Below are positions 46,592 to 55,269 of a DNA stretch of 64,000 nt, piece after piece. The notes below the pieces were generated by a model that was not told the origin of the DNA, ran no database searches, and saw only the letters and a list, made by a program, of their open reading frames with translations. The stretch comes from a bacterium (lineage in GTDB: Bacteria > Bacillota > Clostridia > Lachnospirales > Lachnospiraceae). Location: positions 20,857 to 84,856 of the forward strand of contig JAQYCU010000068.1 in the NCBI GenBank assembly GCA_028724545.1, in the 5' to 3' direction. The first letter of the stretch is position 1. Each line of letters opens with the position of its first letter. A program made the position numbers and the translations under genes.

Positions 46592-48388
46592 TTACACCGG
46601 CGCACACTCGTCAGCCAGCCACTCCCGCTCTTCCTTCGTCAGGTACGCTTCCAGCGTTTCGTACACCTTCTGGTGGTAGGCATTTAACAGTTCGCGCTCT
46701 TTTTCATTCATCTGCTCCGGTGCAATCGCATCTCTGTCAAACGGAACAAAAGTCAGTGGCTCAAATCCCATAAACTGACCAAATTCATTTTTTTCTTTTT
46801 TCACACACAAAATCAGATTTTCCAGACGGATACCAAATTTTCCTTCCAGATAAATCCCCGGTTCATCCGACGTTATCATACCCTCTTCTAAAACAGCATT
46901 TCTATCCGGCCCATTGGCAATGCGATAGCAAATATTATTCGGCCCTTCATGCACATTCAGCAGATAACCGACACCGTGACCGGTTCCGTGATTAAAATCG
47001 CAGCCCATTTCCCACAATGGCTGTCTGGCAGCGTAATCTATCGCCACTCCCGTGCATCCATACAGAAACTTCGCTGCACAAAGATTCAGATTGCCACGCA
47101 GCACTGCCGTATAATATTTCTTTTGCTCTGCCGTCGGTTTGTTCCCCAGCAGAATCGTGCGCGTAATATCTGTCGTACCTTCCAGATATTGTCCACCCGT
47201 ATCTAACAGCAGAAAATTCTCCGGGAAAAGCCGGGCATCCGTTTCTTCCGTCGCTGAATAATGCACAATCGCGCCATGCTCTGCATAACCGACAATCGGC
47301 TCAAAACTCGGTCCCAGATAATGCTTTCCCTGCTGCCGGAATTTTTCCAGCTGCTCTGCAACTTTCATTTCTGTCAAAGGCATGGTTGTGACATTCTGCT
47401 TCAGCCAGTAAATCAACTTTGTAACTGCCACGCCGTCGCGAATATGTGCTTCTTTTTCATTTGCAATTTCCGTTTCATTTTTAATGGCTTTCCATGCAAC
47501 CGTCGGCGTAACCATATCCACAATTTTTGTATTTTTCGGGAAGTTTTCCACAATTCTGGCATTTATTCTCCGTTTATCCACAAGAATGCGTTCCTTTTCC
47601 TGAAATTGTTCCACATACGAGAAAACCGATTCATACGGTGCAAAGGAAATGCCATCTTTCTTTAACTGCTCCTGTGCTTCCTGCGTAAAAATATCTTCGC
47701 CTGCAAAAAGGACACACTGCCCCTTTTCCACAATCAGATAGGACAGTACAACCGGATTGCACGGGATATCATTGCCACGGATATTCAGAATCCACGCAAT
47801 ATCATCCAGCGAAGTAATAATCATTCTGTCTGCCTTCCATTTTTCCAGACAGCCACGCAATTTCTTTATTTTTGACTGCCGACTTTCCCCGGCATACTTT
47901 TCCCCTAAAATCCACGCTTTTTTGTGGTCAAGCACCGGACGCTCAGCCCAGATACTTCCCACTAAATCCTGCGACAAATCCATTTTTCCCTGTCTGGCAG
48001 CAATACTTCTTTGCATTCCTTCTGCCCATGCCACAGACACCATGCCACCATCGCATCCAAATGTTCCACCCTCCGGAAGATGCTGCACGATATAGTCATT
48101 TACTTTTGGAACACCTTCCTGACCAGACTTATATAATGTAATGCCCGTTCCGGATAACTGCGCTTCGGCCTGTAAAAAATATCTTCCATCCGTCCAAAGA
48201 CCGGCCTCGTTTTGCGTTACGACAACACTTCCGGCAGAGCCGTCAAATCCGGAAATGTATTCTCTTGTTTTAAAAAAATCGCTGACATATTCCGAACCGT
48301 GATAATCATTTGTCGGTATAAAATAAATATCAATTCCGGCCTCTTCCATTTTCTGACGCAGTTTTTTCAGGCGCATTGGAATTTCCAT
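46592..48388 (-). CDS. Xaa-Pro aminopeptidase, M24B family
   Basis: A 598-residue cytoplasmic metallopeptidase removing N-terminal residues before proline. It has two N-terminal creatinase-like domains and a C-terminal pita-bread domain. The metal ligands are visible in order: LLDTGGQYLEGTTDITRT (two Asp), GTGHGVGYLLNVHEGP (His), TSDEPGIYLEGKFGIRLEN (Glu) and GFEPLTFVPFD (Glu). The length fits the long eukaryote-like aminopeptidase P form rather than the 440-residue PepP. It follows rsmA by 17 nt, likely on the same transcript. Confidence 0.92.
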   Translation of the reverse strand: MEIPMRLKKLRQKMEEAGIDIYFIPTNDYHGSEYVSDFFKTREYISGFDGSAGSVVVTQNEAGLWTDGRYFLQAEAQLSGTGITLYKSGQEGVPKVNDYIVQHLPEGGTFGCDGGMVSVAWAEGMQRSIAARQGKMDLSQDLVGSIWAERPVLDHKKAWILGEKYAGESRQSKIKKLRGCLEKWKADRMIITSLDDIAWILNIRGNDIPCNPVVLSYLIVEKGQCVLFAGEDIFTQEAQEQLKKDGISFAPYESVFSYVEQFQEKERILVDKRRINARIVENFPKNTKIVDMVTPTVAWKAIKNETEIANEKEAHIRDGVAVTKLIYWLKQNVTTMPLTEMKVAEQLEKFRQQGKHYLGPSFEPIVGYAEHGAIVHYSATEETDARLFPENFLLLDTGGQYLEGTTDITRTILLGNKPTAEQKKYYTAVLRGNLNLCAAKFLYGCTGVAIDYAARQPLWEMGCDFNHGTGHGVGYLLNVHEGPNNICYRIANGPDRNAVLEEGMITSDEPGIYLEGKFGIRLENLILCVKKEKNEFGQFMGFEPLTFVPFDRDAIAPEQMNEKERELLNAYHQKVYETLEAYLTKEEREWLADECAPV

Positions 48389-48405
48389 AAAACATCCCTC
48401 ACTTT

Positions 48406-49263
48406 TTATTGTAACAAATCACTTAATTGTGCAAACTCCTGTAACGACAGACGTTCCCCACGAATTGTCGGTGAAAGTCCCATTTTTCCCAGTGCTGCAG
48501 CTGCCTCCTCTTTTGTGACAGGAAGGCCTGCATCATTGCCCAGACCATTCTGCAACGTCTTTCTTCTCTGGTTAAACGAAGCCCGTATCACGCGAAACAT
48601 AAATTTCTCGTCCTTGACAGAAACCGGTTTCTGCTCATGACACGTCAGACGTATGACGGCAGAACCCACATTAGGGCGTGGCATAAAACAGTTTGGTGGC
48701 ACATTTGCCACAACTTCTGCATCAGCATAATACTGGACAGCGAGCGAAAGCGCACCATACGCCTTCGTGCCAGGCTCTGACTGCATTCTGTCTGCCACTT
48801 CTTTCTGCACCATAACCGTAACACTCTTTAACGGCACGTGGCTTTCAAACAATCCCATAATAATTGGCGTTGTAATATAGTATGGCAGATTTGCCACGAC
48901 TTTAATCGGCTTTCCTTCGTTATATTCCTCTGCTACTTTTGCGATATCCAGTTTTAAAATATCTTCATTGACAATCGTAACATTGTCATAAGCTGACAAC
49001 GTTTCCTGCAAAATTGGAATCAGGTTCTGGTCGATTTCAACAGCCATAACCTGTCGCGCATTTTCACAGAGATACTGCGTCATTGTACCAATTCCCGGAC
49101 CAATTTCCAGCACAAAATCATCTTTCGTAATCCCTGCTGATTCGATTATTTTCTCTAAGACATGCGTGTCTATCAAAAAATTTTGTCCATATTTCTTTTG
49201 AAAATGAAACTGGTATTTCTGTAAAATATCAATGGTATTTTGTGGTATTCCTAATGTTGCCAT
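48406..49263 (-). CDS. rsmA: 16S rRNA (adenine1518-N6/adenine1519-N6)-dimethyltransferase
   Basis: Dimethylates two adjacent adenines in the 3' hairpin of 16S rRNA (KsgA). Motifs are the SAM site IGPGIGTMTQYL and the catalytic NLPYYITTPI, with KYGQNFLID at the N-terminus as usual. The ATG at 49263 is chosen because AGAGGAAG precedes it and the family begins here; a longer frame would add 18 unusual residues. It lies after tatD, a common neighbour, with rnmV absent from its frequent place between them. Confidence 0.95.
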   Translation of the reverse strand: MATLGIPQNTIDILQKYQFHFQKKYGQNFLIDTHVLEKIIESAGITKDDFVLEIGPGIGTMTQYLCENARQVMAVEIDQNLIPILQETLSAYDNVTIVNEDILKLDIAKVAEEYNEGKPIKVVANLPYYITTPIIMGLFESHVPLKSVTVMVQKEVADRMQSEPGTKAYGALSLAVQYYADAEVVANVPPNCFMPRPNVGSAVIRLTCHEQKPVSVKDEKFMFRVIRASFNQRRKTLQNGLGNDAGLPVTKEEAAAALGKMGLSPTIRGERLSLQEFAQLSDLLQ

Positions 49264-49396
49264 ACTTCCTCTCTTTCTGTCCCATTTTTGGTACACACTT
49301 CTGATTTCGTGAAACATCTTCTGACATTATCTATCTAAATACAATTTTCCTGTTCACTCTTTTTTTCATATGATACATTTTTCTAATACATTTTCC

Positions 49397-50167
49397 CTAT
49401 TTTTTCATACGATATAGCCTTTTTGCATTTTCTTCAGTAATGCGAATCACCTCGTCAGTTGTCATATTTTTCAGTTCTGCTATCTGATTTGCCACATAGA
49501 GCAACCGGTCCGAAGAATTACGCTGCCCTCTGTACGGCTCCGGTGACAGATATGGCGAATCCGTTTCCAGAACAAGCTGCTCCATTGGTGCCTTCTCTAC
49601 AACTTCCTTTAACTTCCTGCCATTTTTGAAAGTAACGACACCTCCGATGCCCAGATAAAATCCCATATCCAGATAAATTTTTGCCATTTCCCATCCGTAG
49701 GAATAGCAATGAATCACGCCACCAATCTCTTCTGCGTGTTCCTGCTGCATAATTGTAAGCGTATCCTGTGCTGCTTCCCGGCTGTGAATGCAGACAGGCA
49801 GTTTTGTTTCCTTCGCAATGCGAAGTTGACGGACAAACCACTTTTTCTGCACCTCTTTTTCCGGCTCATCATAATGATAATCCAGTCCGATTTCGCCAAT
49901 GGCAACCACCTTTTCCATTTGCGCAGCCTGCGTAAGCCACTGCATATCTTCTTCCGTCAAATCAGCTGTATCCGACGGATGCACTCCAACAGCAGCATAA
50001 ATAAAATCATATTTCTGGCTTAATGCAACGGCCTCTTTCGCTGAATCTATCGTGGCTCCCACATTGATAACCCGGCCTACACCTTTTTGTACAATTTCTC
50101 CTAAAAATACTTCCCTGTCCTCGTCATATGCTTCATCATCATAATGAACGTGCGTATCAAATATCAT
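49397..50167 (-). CDS. tatD: TatD family metal-dependent hydrolase / DNase
   Basis: A 256-residue TIM-barrel hydrolase. Metal-binding residues appear in FDTHVHYDD at the N-terminus, AIGEIGLDYHY near 91, CIHSREA near 126, GVIHCYSYG near 151 and LETDSPYLSPEPYRG near 202. Members act as 3'-5' exonucleases or deacylases. It precedes rsmA by about 130 nt, a gap with no further gene. The family is secure; the physiological substrate is not. Confidence 0.9.
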   Translation of the reverse strand: MIFDTHVHYDDEAYDEDREVFLGEIVQKGVGRVINVGATIDSAKEAVALSQKYDFIYAAVGVHPSDTADLTEEDMQWLTQAAQMEKVVAIGEIGLDYHYDEPEKEVQKKWFVRQLRIAKETKLPVCIHSREAAQDTLTIMQQEHAEEIGGVIHCYSYGWEMAKIYLDMGFYLGIGGVVTFKNGRKLKEVVEKAPMEQLVLETDSPYLSPEPYRGQRNSSDRLLYVANQIAELKNMTTDEVIRITEENAKRLYRMKK

Positions 50168-50213
50168 TTTCTGACTCCTTTTGCTTTATTCCTGATTTAT
50201 TTGTAACTTTTAT

Positions 50214-50272
50214 CAAAAAAACCAGATGGCTGACACAAGATACTTTTGTATCTTTCAGTCAAAACCATCTGG
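50214..50272 (-). terminator. Terminator after the antiporter gene
   Basis: A long imperfect stem with outer arms CCAGATGG/CCATCTGG and inner arms AGATAC/GTATCT is followed on the minus strand by a run of T (50215-50221). The segment to 50456 holds no gene. Confidence 0.8.
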
Positions 50273-50456
50273 ATTTACTATGTTTTGCCTATTAAAATTC
50301 CCTGCGTCTTTTTCATTATACTGTAAAGCATTTTTCTCTGCAATAAAATTTCTGTCCAAACCACTTTCACTGCAGGCTTATGTTACAATAGCGTTCCTAT
50401 GCGCACACTCTGACGCAAAAAATATCTATACTCTTTTTTAAATTCCATACTCTTCT

Positions 50457-51902
50457 TTAAATAAAGAAAAGTAACATATCGATTAAAAATACCGGTACTA
50501 AACAGCTTATGGACCAGAACAGATAACTGAAGAAAGAAGGCATCTTAATTCCATTTTCTTCTGCTATGGAGCGTACCATAAAGTTCGGTGCATTTCCGAT
50601 ATAAGTTACGGCTCCCATAAATACGGCTCCACACGAAATCGCCATCAGCACAATCTCATCAATGTAGCCAAGTGCCGTCTTAACACCTTCTGTAAAGCCA
50701 AGCGAAGCTGCTGTCGTAAAGAACACCAGATACGTCGGCGTGTTGTCCAGAAAACTGGACAGGCATCCTGTAATCCAGAAGAACTGCCACGGCTCTTCCA
50801 CACCAAGTGCACTTCCCTTAGATTTCAGTATCAAAAGTGCCGGTATCATTGTAATGAAAATACCAATAAACAGAATTGCCACTTCCTGAATGGCATCCCA
50901 GGTGAAATTATTCTTTTCACGGATTTCTTTCTTCGTTGTCTTAAAGGATAGTAATGCTGCAATCAGGATAACAACCACTTCAAAAATGGCAGATACTTCC
51001 ATCTCTACCCCACCGTAGATATGCAGGTGTTTTGCGAAAAATGGAACTTCTTTTGGAAGAACACCACTTAAAATAACTGCACCGACAATCATCACGAGAA
51101 AGATAATATTATGCGCACCCGTTAAACGAAGTGGTGCTTTGTTTTCACTGACATCCGGCTTCTTAGCACCGTCAGCAATATCTTTTCTGTAAGCTCTTGT
51201 ATCTAAAACAAAGAACAATCCTAACAGTAAAACTACATTAAGCAATAATATCGGTAATAATTTCATACTCCAGAAGAAATCTATTCCATTCGTAAATCCC
51301 ATCAGCAGTGGTGGGTCGCCGACAGGCGTTAAACATCCACCGATATTCGATACCAAAAAGATAAAGAATACAACAACCTGTACTTTTCTGTGACGCCATT
51401 TATTTGCACGAAGCAAAGGGCGAATCATCACCATACTGGCTCCGGTTGTACCAATCCAACTGGACAAAAATGTACCGATTAAGAGCAGCAAGGCATTTAA
51501 CTTTGGAGTTCCAACCAAATCCCCCTCCAGACAGATATTGCCTGCTACACAGAACAAACCAAACAACAAAACAATAAATGTAATATAATCTCCAAAAATA
51601 ACTTCTAATACCTGCTCTGCTGCCTCACCGAAACCAGCATAGAAAGCAAACGGCAGAATAAACGCAATTGACCAGAATGCCACAACATATGGCTTTTTCT
51701 TTTCCCACCATCTTTCTGCCAGAAGTGGGCATACAGCAATGCAAAGTAACATTCCTGCAAATGGTAAACAAAATCCCAGTGGTAACGTAGCACCAATATT
51801 TTCAGATGACCCCTTCTCTGCTGCCAATGCAATGGATGGCTGCGAAAGCAATGCGCTGACAAGCATACCCATAATCCACGCAAACTTTTGTGTCTTTTTC
51901 AT
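50457..51902 (-). CDS. NhaD-like sodium:proton antiporter (CitMHS/ArsB superfamily)
   Basis: A 481-residue membrane protein with about twelve hydrophobic segments. The first is a hydrophobic N-terminus that may be a signal-anchor. Blocks SNIGGCLTPVGDPPLLMGF and ITGCLSSFLDNTPTYLVFF are characteristic of the NhaD/ion transporter superfamily; the two re-entrant loops contain the conserved Gly-Asp-Pro and Asp-Asn-Thr-Pro. The ATG at 51902 sits 7 nt after AGGAGG; the longer frame to 51926 lacks a site. Sodium or lithium export is likely. A leader of about 190 nt precedes it, suggesting RNA-level control. Confidence 0.82.
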   Translation of the reverse strand: MKKTQKFAWIMGMLVSALLSQPSIALAAEKGSSENIGATLPLGFCLPFAGMLLCIAVCPLLAERWWEKKKPYVVAFWSIAFILPFAFYAGFGEAAEQVLEVIFGDYITFIVLLFGLFCVAGNICLEGDLVGTPKLNALLLLIGTFLSSWIGTTGASMVMIRPLLRANKWRHRKVQVVVFFIFLVSNIGGCLTPVGDPPLLMGFTNGIDFFWSMKLLPILLLNVVLLLGLFFVLDTRAYRKDIADGAKKPDVSENKAPLRLTGAHNIIFLVMIVGAVILSGVLPKEVPFFAKHLHIYGGVEMEVSAIFEVVVILIAALLSFKTTKKEIREKNNFTWDAIQEVAILFIGIFITMIPALLILKSKGSALGVEEPWQFFWITGCLSSFLDNTPTYLVFFTTAASLGFTEGVKTALGYIDEIVLMAISCGAVFMGAVTYIGNAPNFMVRSIAEENGIKMPSFFSYLFWSISCLVPVFLIDMLLFFI

Positions 51903-52090
51903 ATGAACGCCTCCTATGTTTTTCAATCTTTACGAACCATAAAATGTGTCGGTATTCCTTCAGATATACCGGTAATTCTTCACATAATCCGTCTGGCTCT
52001 GCAAATGTTGATGTCGGTGGCGTAAATGCGTCATCGGCATATTACAGCATGAAAAACAAAATATTTTTTTAAAATACTCTTTTAAGTGCC
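51903..52090 (-). promoter_or_regulatory. Long structured 5' leader of the antiporter gene, riboswitch candidate
   Basis: Between the predicted start site near 52090 and the ATG lies about 188 nt without a plausible ORF. It holds a GC-richer block (ATGCCGATGACGCATTTACG onward, about 51990-52040), an islet in an AT-rich gap, and a CGGTAT/ATACCG stem (about 51955-51976) upstream of the ribosome binding site. Leaders of this kind on Na+/H+ antiporter genes are sometimes cation riboswitches, but I could not match a known consensus with certainty. No separate terminator stem with a T run is seen, so control of translation is more likely. Confidence 0.4.
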
Positions 52091-52096
52091 GAACGT

Positions 52097-52125
52097 ATCA
52101 TATCACAATTTTTTTGAAGAAACAA
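52097..52125 (-). promoter_or_regulatory. Promoter of the antiporter gene
   Basis: TTGTTT (52120-52125), 17 bp and TATGAT (52097-52102) on the minus strand. The rest of the gap up to 52258 is AT-rich and carries nothing I can name. Confidence 0.55.
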
Positions 52126-52258
52126 GCATAATATCGACAGAATATGCCATCTTTTTCTTGTTTTTTTCGTGCTTTTTGCTACTATATTTAGATTTGAAAT
52201 TGATTCAAAAGGATTTATTAATTTAATTTATCAAACTATACCGTTTTCTTATTCTAAT

Positions 52259-53764
52259 TTACCCCCTTTTCTCACTATATGGCAGACTGACACGGAAGAA
52301 CCGTTTCAAAAGCTGCCTTCCATTAAACGGAATCAGCGGATACAGATATCCCTTTCCTACCAGAACAGGATTTCCTATCAGAAAACCTGCCAGCAGAATG
52401 CTTCCTGCAATAAAACCGGGAAGTCCCAGCCACGCTGTCAGCACCAGACAGAGAATCCGGAAAAATTTGATGGCATACCCCAGCTCCATATTGCTCTGCG
52501 TATAATTTGCCACGGCTACAAATGCCATATATAACATAATTTCACTGTTAAACCATCCGGAACTTACCGTATAATCACCGAACACAATACCTGCGACAAT
52601 GCTTAATGGCGTTGTAAGCATATTGGGTGTATTGATGGATGCCATTTTCAGTCCGTCTATTGCAAATTCCAGAATCAGAAGCTGTATTACCGGTGGAACA
52701 TTTACTTTGTCTTTTATCAGGATAAATTCCAGCCATTCCGGAACCCATTGGGGATTTTGCAAAAGCAGCAGAAAAACCGGCGTAATATAGATGGCAATAA
52801 TACTGGTCAGCATTCTGGTCATACGCAGATACGTTCCCGTAACCGGTGGAAAATAATATTCGTTGGCATCTTCCAGAATACTGAACAGGGAAGTCGGAAG
52901 AATCATTGCTGCCGGCGAATTATCCACCAGCAGGATGATACTTCCCTCTAACAGACAGGCTGCTGCCGTATCCGGTCTTTCACTATATTTAAACCTCGGA
53001 AACGGATTGTACCAGTTCCTTGGAAAAAGCATTTCCGACAGACTTTCTTTATTCATCGTAAGTGAGTCCACGTCTATATTTTGCAGACGGCGTTTTATTT
53101 CCTTTAATGATGCCTCTTTTACCCTGTCCTTCATATATACGACAGCAACATCCGTTTTGGAGCTGCGCCCTATCTGCTGTATTTCAAAAATCAAATTGAC
53201 ATCCCGGATTCTGCGCCGAATCAATGCAGCATTGGGCACCAGCGATTCGATAAAACCATCACGGGAACCACGAAGCACTTTGTCTTTATCCGGTTCTTCA
53301 ATGCTCCTGCTGGGATATTCCCGAAAATCAAACGCAATTATCTCCTGATAACCTTCTATCAGGAAACAACTCATACCCGATAATAGAAACTGAATGAATT
53401 TTTCCTGCGTGTCAATCGTCATAATATCAGCATAGGGTGCGTATTTTTCAACAAATTCAGCATAATCCCGTGGCATATCTTCTTCCTGAATCGAATAGAA
53501 AAACTCGAGCACTTTTTCTGATACAGCAGTCCGTAAAAAACCGTCCACGACAAACATACTGGCTTTTCTCCCACCGATTGCCAGCTGCCTGTGCAGAATA
53601 TCAAAATTTTTGTCAATACAAAGCAGTTCCTGTATCCGTTTCATTCTTTCCTCATACTGCCCCTCAAAAATATCAGACGGCTTTTCCCCATTCACTCCCT
53701 CAATATTGCCGGACGGCTTTTTTCCATTCACTCCCTCCGTATTACCAGACTGAATTTTTTTCAT
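52259..53764 (-). CDS. GerA-family spore germinant receptor subunit A (orphan)
   Basis: A protein of about 501 residues of the GerA family, membrane subunits of receptors that trigger spore germination. The soluble N-terminal part (to about 275) contains SMFVVDGFLRTAVSEKVLEF and ESLVPNAALIRRRIRD. The membrane part has VTGTYLRMTRMLTSIIAIY and PPVIQLLILEFAIDGLK, both family hallmarks. The start is uncertain: the ATG at 53764 or nearby GTG codons lie behind GGAAGGTGGTG. The extreme N-terminus has a duplicated 12-residue unit (SGNTEGVNGKKP, SGNIEGVNGEKP). The usual GerB and GerC partner genes are absent here. Confidence 0.85.
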   Translation of the reverse strand: MKKIQSGNTEGVNGKKPSGNIEGVNGEKPSDIFEGQYEERMKRIQELLCIDKNFDILHRQLAIGGRKASMFVVDGFLRTAVSEKVLEFFYSIQEEDMPRDYAEFVEKYAPYADIMTIDTQEKFIQFLLSGMSCFLIEGYQEIIAFDFREYPSRSIEEPDKDKVLRGSRDGFIESLVPNAALIRRRIRDVNLIFEIQQIGRSSKTDVAVVYMKDRVKEASLKEIKRRLQNIDVDSLTMNKESLSEMLFPRNWYNPFPRFKYSERPDTAAACLLEGSIILLVDNSPAAMILPTSLFSILEDANEYYFPPVTGTYLRMTRMLTSIIAIYITPVFLLLLQNPQWVPEWLEFILIKDKVNVPPVIQLLILEFAIDGLKMASINTPNMLTTPLSIVAGIVFGDYTVSSGWFNSEIMLYMAFVAVANYTQSNMELGYAIKFFRILCLVLTAWLGLPGFIAGSILLAGFLIGNPVLVGKGYLYPLIPFNGRQLLKRFFRVSLPYSEKRG

Positions 53765-53931
53765 CAGCGACACCACCTTCCTCTTGCCATTTCAGCTGCT
53801 ATTTCAGCTTATCTTTTCAGTATGCACAAAACTTTTCCAAATATACCCTTATACAATTCCTGCGTCCGTGAAACCTTTGCGGAAACCAATATGTCCGAAG
53901 AAAACATTTCATGGACAGCCAATTTGTAAAT

Positions 53932-54141
53932 GGGCTGTGATAAAACAGAGTTCCCTAAATTGCCTGACAGCAGAGAATACCCATTTCTATAAAAGGGTGC
54001 TTTCAAACTCGCCAGTACTTGTATCCTGTTTTTTAGGATACTATGTACTGTTGCGTAGTTTGCGCAGCGAAAGCGTGCCCTTGCTAGAAATGGGTATTCT
54101 CTGCTGTCAGGTACAAAATCCTCTGTTTTATCACATGCCCC
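53932..54141. repeat. 210-bp palindromic element with ~56-bp imperfect terminal inverted repeats (MITE-like)
   Basis: The left arm (53932-53988) and right arm (54086-54141) are imperfect inverted copies. Shared blocks are GTGATAAAACAGAG, and CCTGACAGCAGAGAATACCC followed by ATTTCT. The centre holds a second stem pairing CAGTAC and TATCCT with AGGATA and GTACTG. No ORF of note lies inside. A partial relative with identical spacing is at 43205-43288, and TTAAGGGCATGTGATAAAA near 46570 matches the outer end. Terminal inverted repeats plus dispersed copies suggest a non-autonomous mobile element. It fills most of the 469-nt gap between the gerA-like gene and the nuclease-like gene. Confidence 0.7.
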
Positions 54142-54233
54142 TTAAAAAATGTACAGCTAAAAACAGTAGTATTTTGCCAAAGATACGCTATAATAAAAGA
54201 AAATTGTATGAAAGATAACGAGGATAAATCACT

Positions 54234-54986
54234 ATGTCGGTAAGTTCTTATGATGAAGTTTTATTTGAGGAAGCGTGCCGGGAAATCATTGACGCTGAAC
54301 GTGCTCAAAACGGCATTGGCACCCTACAGGAAAAAACGGTTCACGCCGTTCTGAAAAGATTTTATGAGCCAGATATTGCGCATCAGGAAATACGCATTGG
54401 CAATTTCGTTGCTGATATCTTCCGTGAAAATGAAATTATTGAAATACAGACAAGAAATTTTAATGCACTGCGTCGCAAACTGGATGCTTTTCTGCCGGAA
54501 TATCCTGTTACCATTGTCTATCCCATCGTGCATACAAAATGGCTCTACTGGATTGACGAAAGCACCGGCGAAATTTCCAAAAAAAGAAAATCTCCCAAAA
54601 CCGGAAAACCATACGACGCTTATTTTGAATTGTACAAAATCCGTACTTATTTAGACCACCCCAACCTGCATCTCTGTCTGGTGCTTTTTGACGCAAAGGA
54701 ATACCGTCTTCTGAATGGCTGGAGTGCCGACAAGAAAAAAGGCTCTACCCGTTATGACCGTATCCCAATCAGACTGGTAGATGAATTTTATATCGGAAGT
54801 CCCTCCGAATACGGCTGTATGATTCCGGAAGGACTGCCTTTGCAGTTTACTTCTGCTGATTTTGCCACAAAAGCCAAAATTCCACGGAGCACTGCTAATC
54901 TGGCACTGAATATTTTAAATTATATTCACACCGTAACACGGGTAGGAAAACGTGGCAACGCCTATCTCTACGAACTTACCATATGA
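54234..54986 (+). CDS. Conserved hypothetical protein: PD-(D/E)XK-like nuclease fold plus C-terminal winged helix (inferred)
   Basis: A 250-residue soluble protein whose family I do not recognise by name. In residues 45-85, HQEIRIGNFVADIFRENEI and IIEIQTRNFNALRRKLDAFL show a Glu, an Asp after a short hairpin, then E-I-Q on the next strand. This order matches the PD-(D/E)XK nuclease core with Gln in place of Lys. Residues 195-245 (TSADFATKAKIPRSTANLAL, then a wing of VGKRGNAYLYEL) look like a winged helix. The middle has a basic KKRKSPKTGKPYDAYFELYK segment. A DNA-binding nuclease or repair factor is plausible. It stands alone next to a palindromic repeat element. Confidence 0.55.
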   Translation: MSVSSYDEVLFEEACREIIDAERAQNGIGTLQEKTVHAVLKRFYEPDIAHQEIRIGNFVADIFRENEIIEIQTRNFNALRRKLDAFLPEYPVTIVYPIVHTKWLYWIDESTGEISKKRKSPKTGKPYDAYFELYKIRTYLDHPNLHLCLVLFDAKEYRLLNGWSADKKKGSTRYDRIPIRLVDEFYIGSPSEYGCMIPEGLPLQFTSADFATKAKIPRSTANLALNILNYIHTVTRVGKRGNAYLYELTI

Positions 54987-55002
54987 AACAAAGTCCTACT
55001 AC

Positions 55003-55055
55003 GAAGCGAACTCACAATATAAAGAAAATCTTGCTCTGAAGCGAACTCACAATAT
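55003..55055 (+). repeat. Pair of 18-bp direct repeats downstream of the nuclease-like gene
   Basis: GAAGCGAACTCACAATAT occurs at 55003-55020 and 55038-55055, a 35-bp period beginning just after the stop codon. Two hairpins follow (GTGCAAAG/CTTTGCAC and AAGAATTTTC/GAAAATTCTT, about 55090-55140). No ORF with a ribosome binding site is seen. Confidence 0.55.
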
Positions 55056-55180
55056 GAAAAAGCTTATGCGACAAAACAAGCCCATAAAAAAGTGCAAAGC
55101 CAGCACTTTGCACTGCAAGAATTTTCAAAGAAAATTCTTGTTGGCTTAACACTACATTATGAGCAATTTCCTATTCTATA

Positions 55181-55222
55181 AAAAAGGGGATTCTGACCAT
55201 CTAATCAGAATCCCCTTTTTTT
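55181..55222. terminator. Bidirectional terminator between nuclease-like gene and CotH gene
   Basis: A 16-bp perfect stem (55181-55196 with 55205-55220; arms begin AAAAAGGGGATTCTGA) with an 8-nt loop and A/T tracts built into both arms serves the two convergent genes. Confidence 0.9.
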
Positions 55223-55269
55223 GCTTTCTGCTGTCCTTATTCTGTTCAAAACAGCAGACCTTTTCATTC

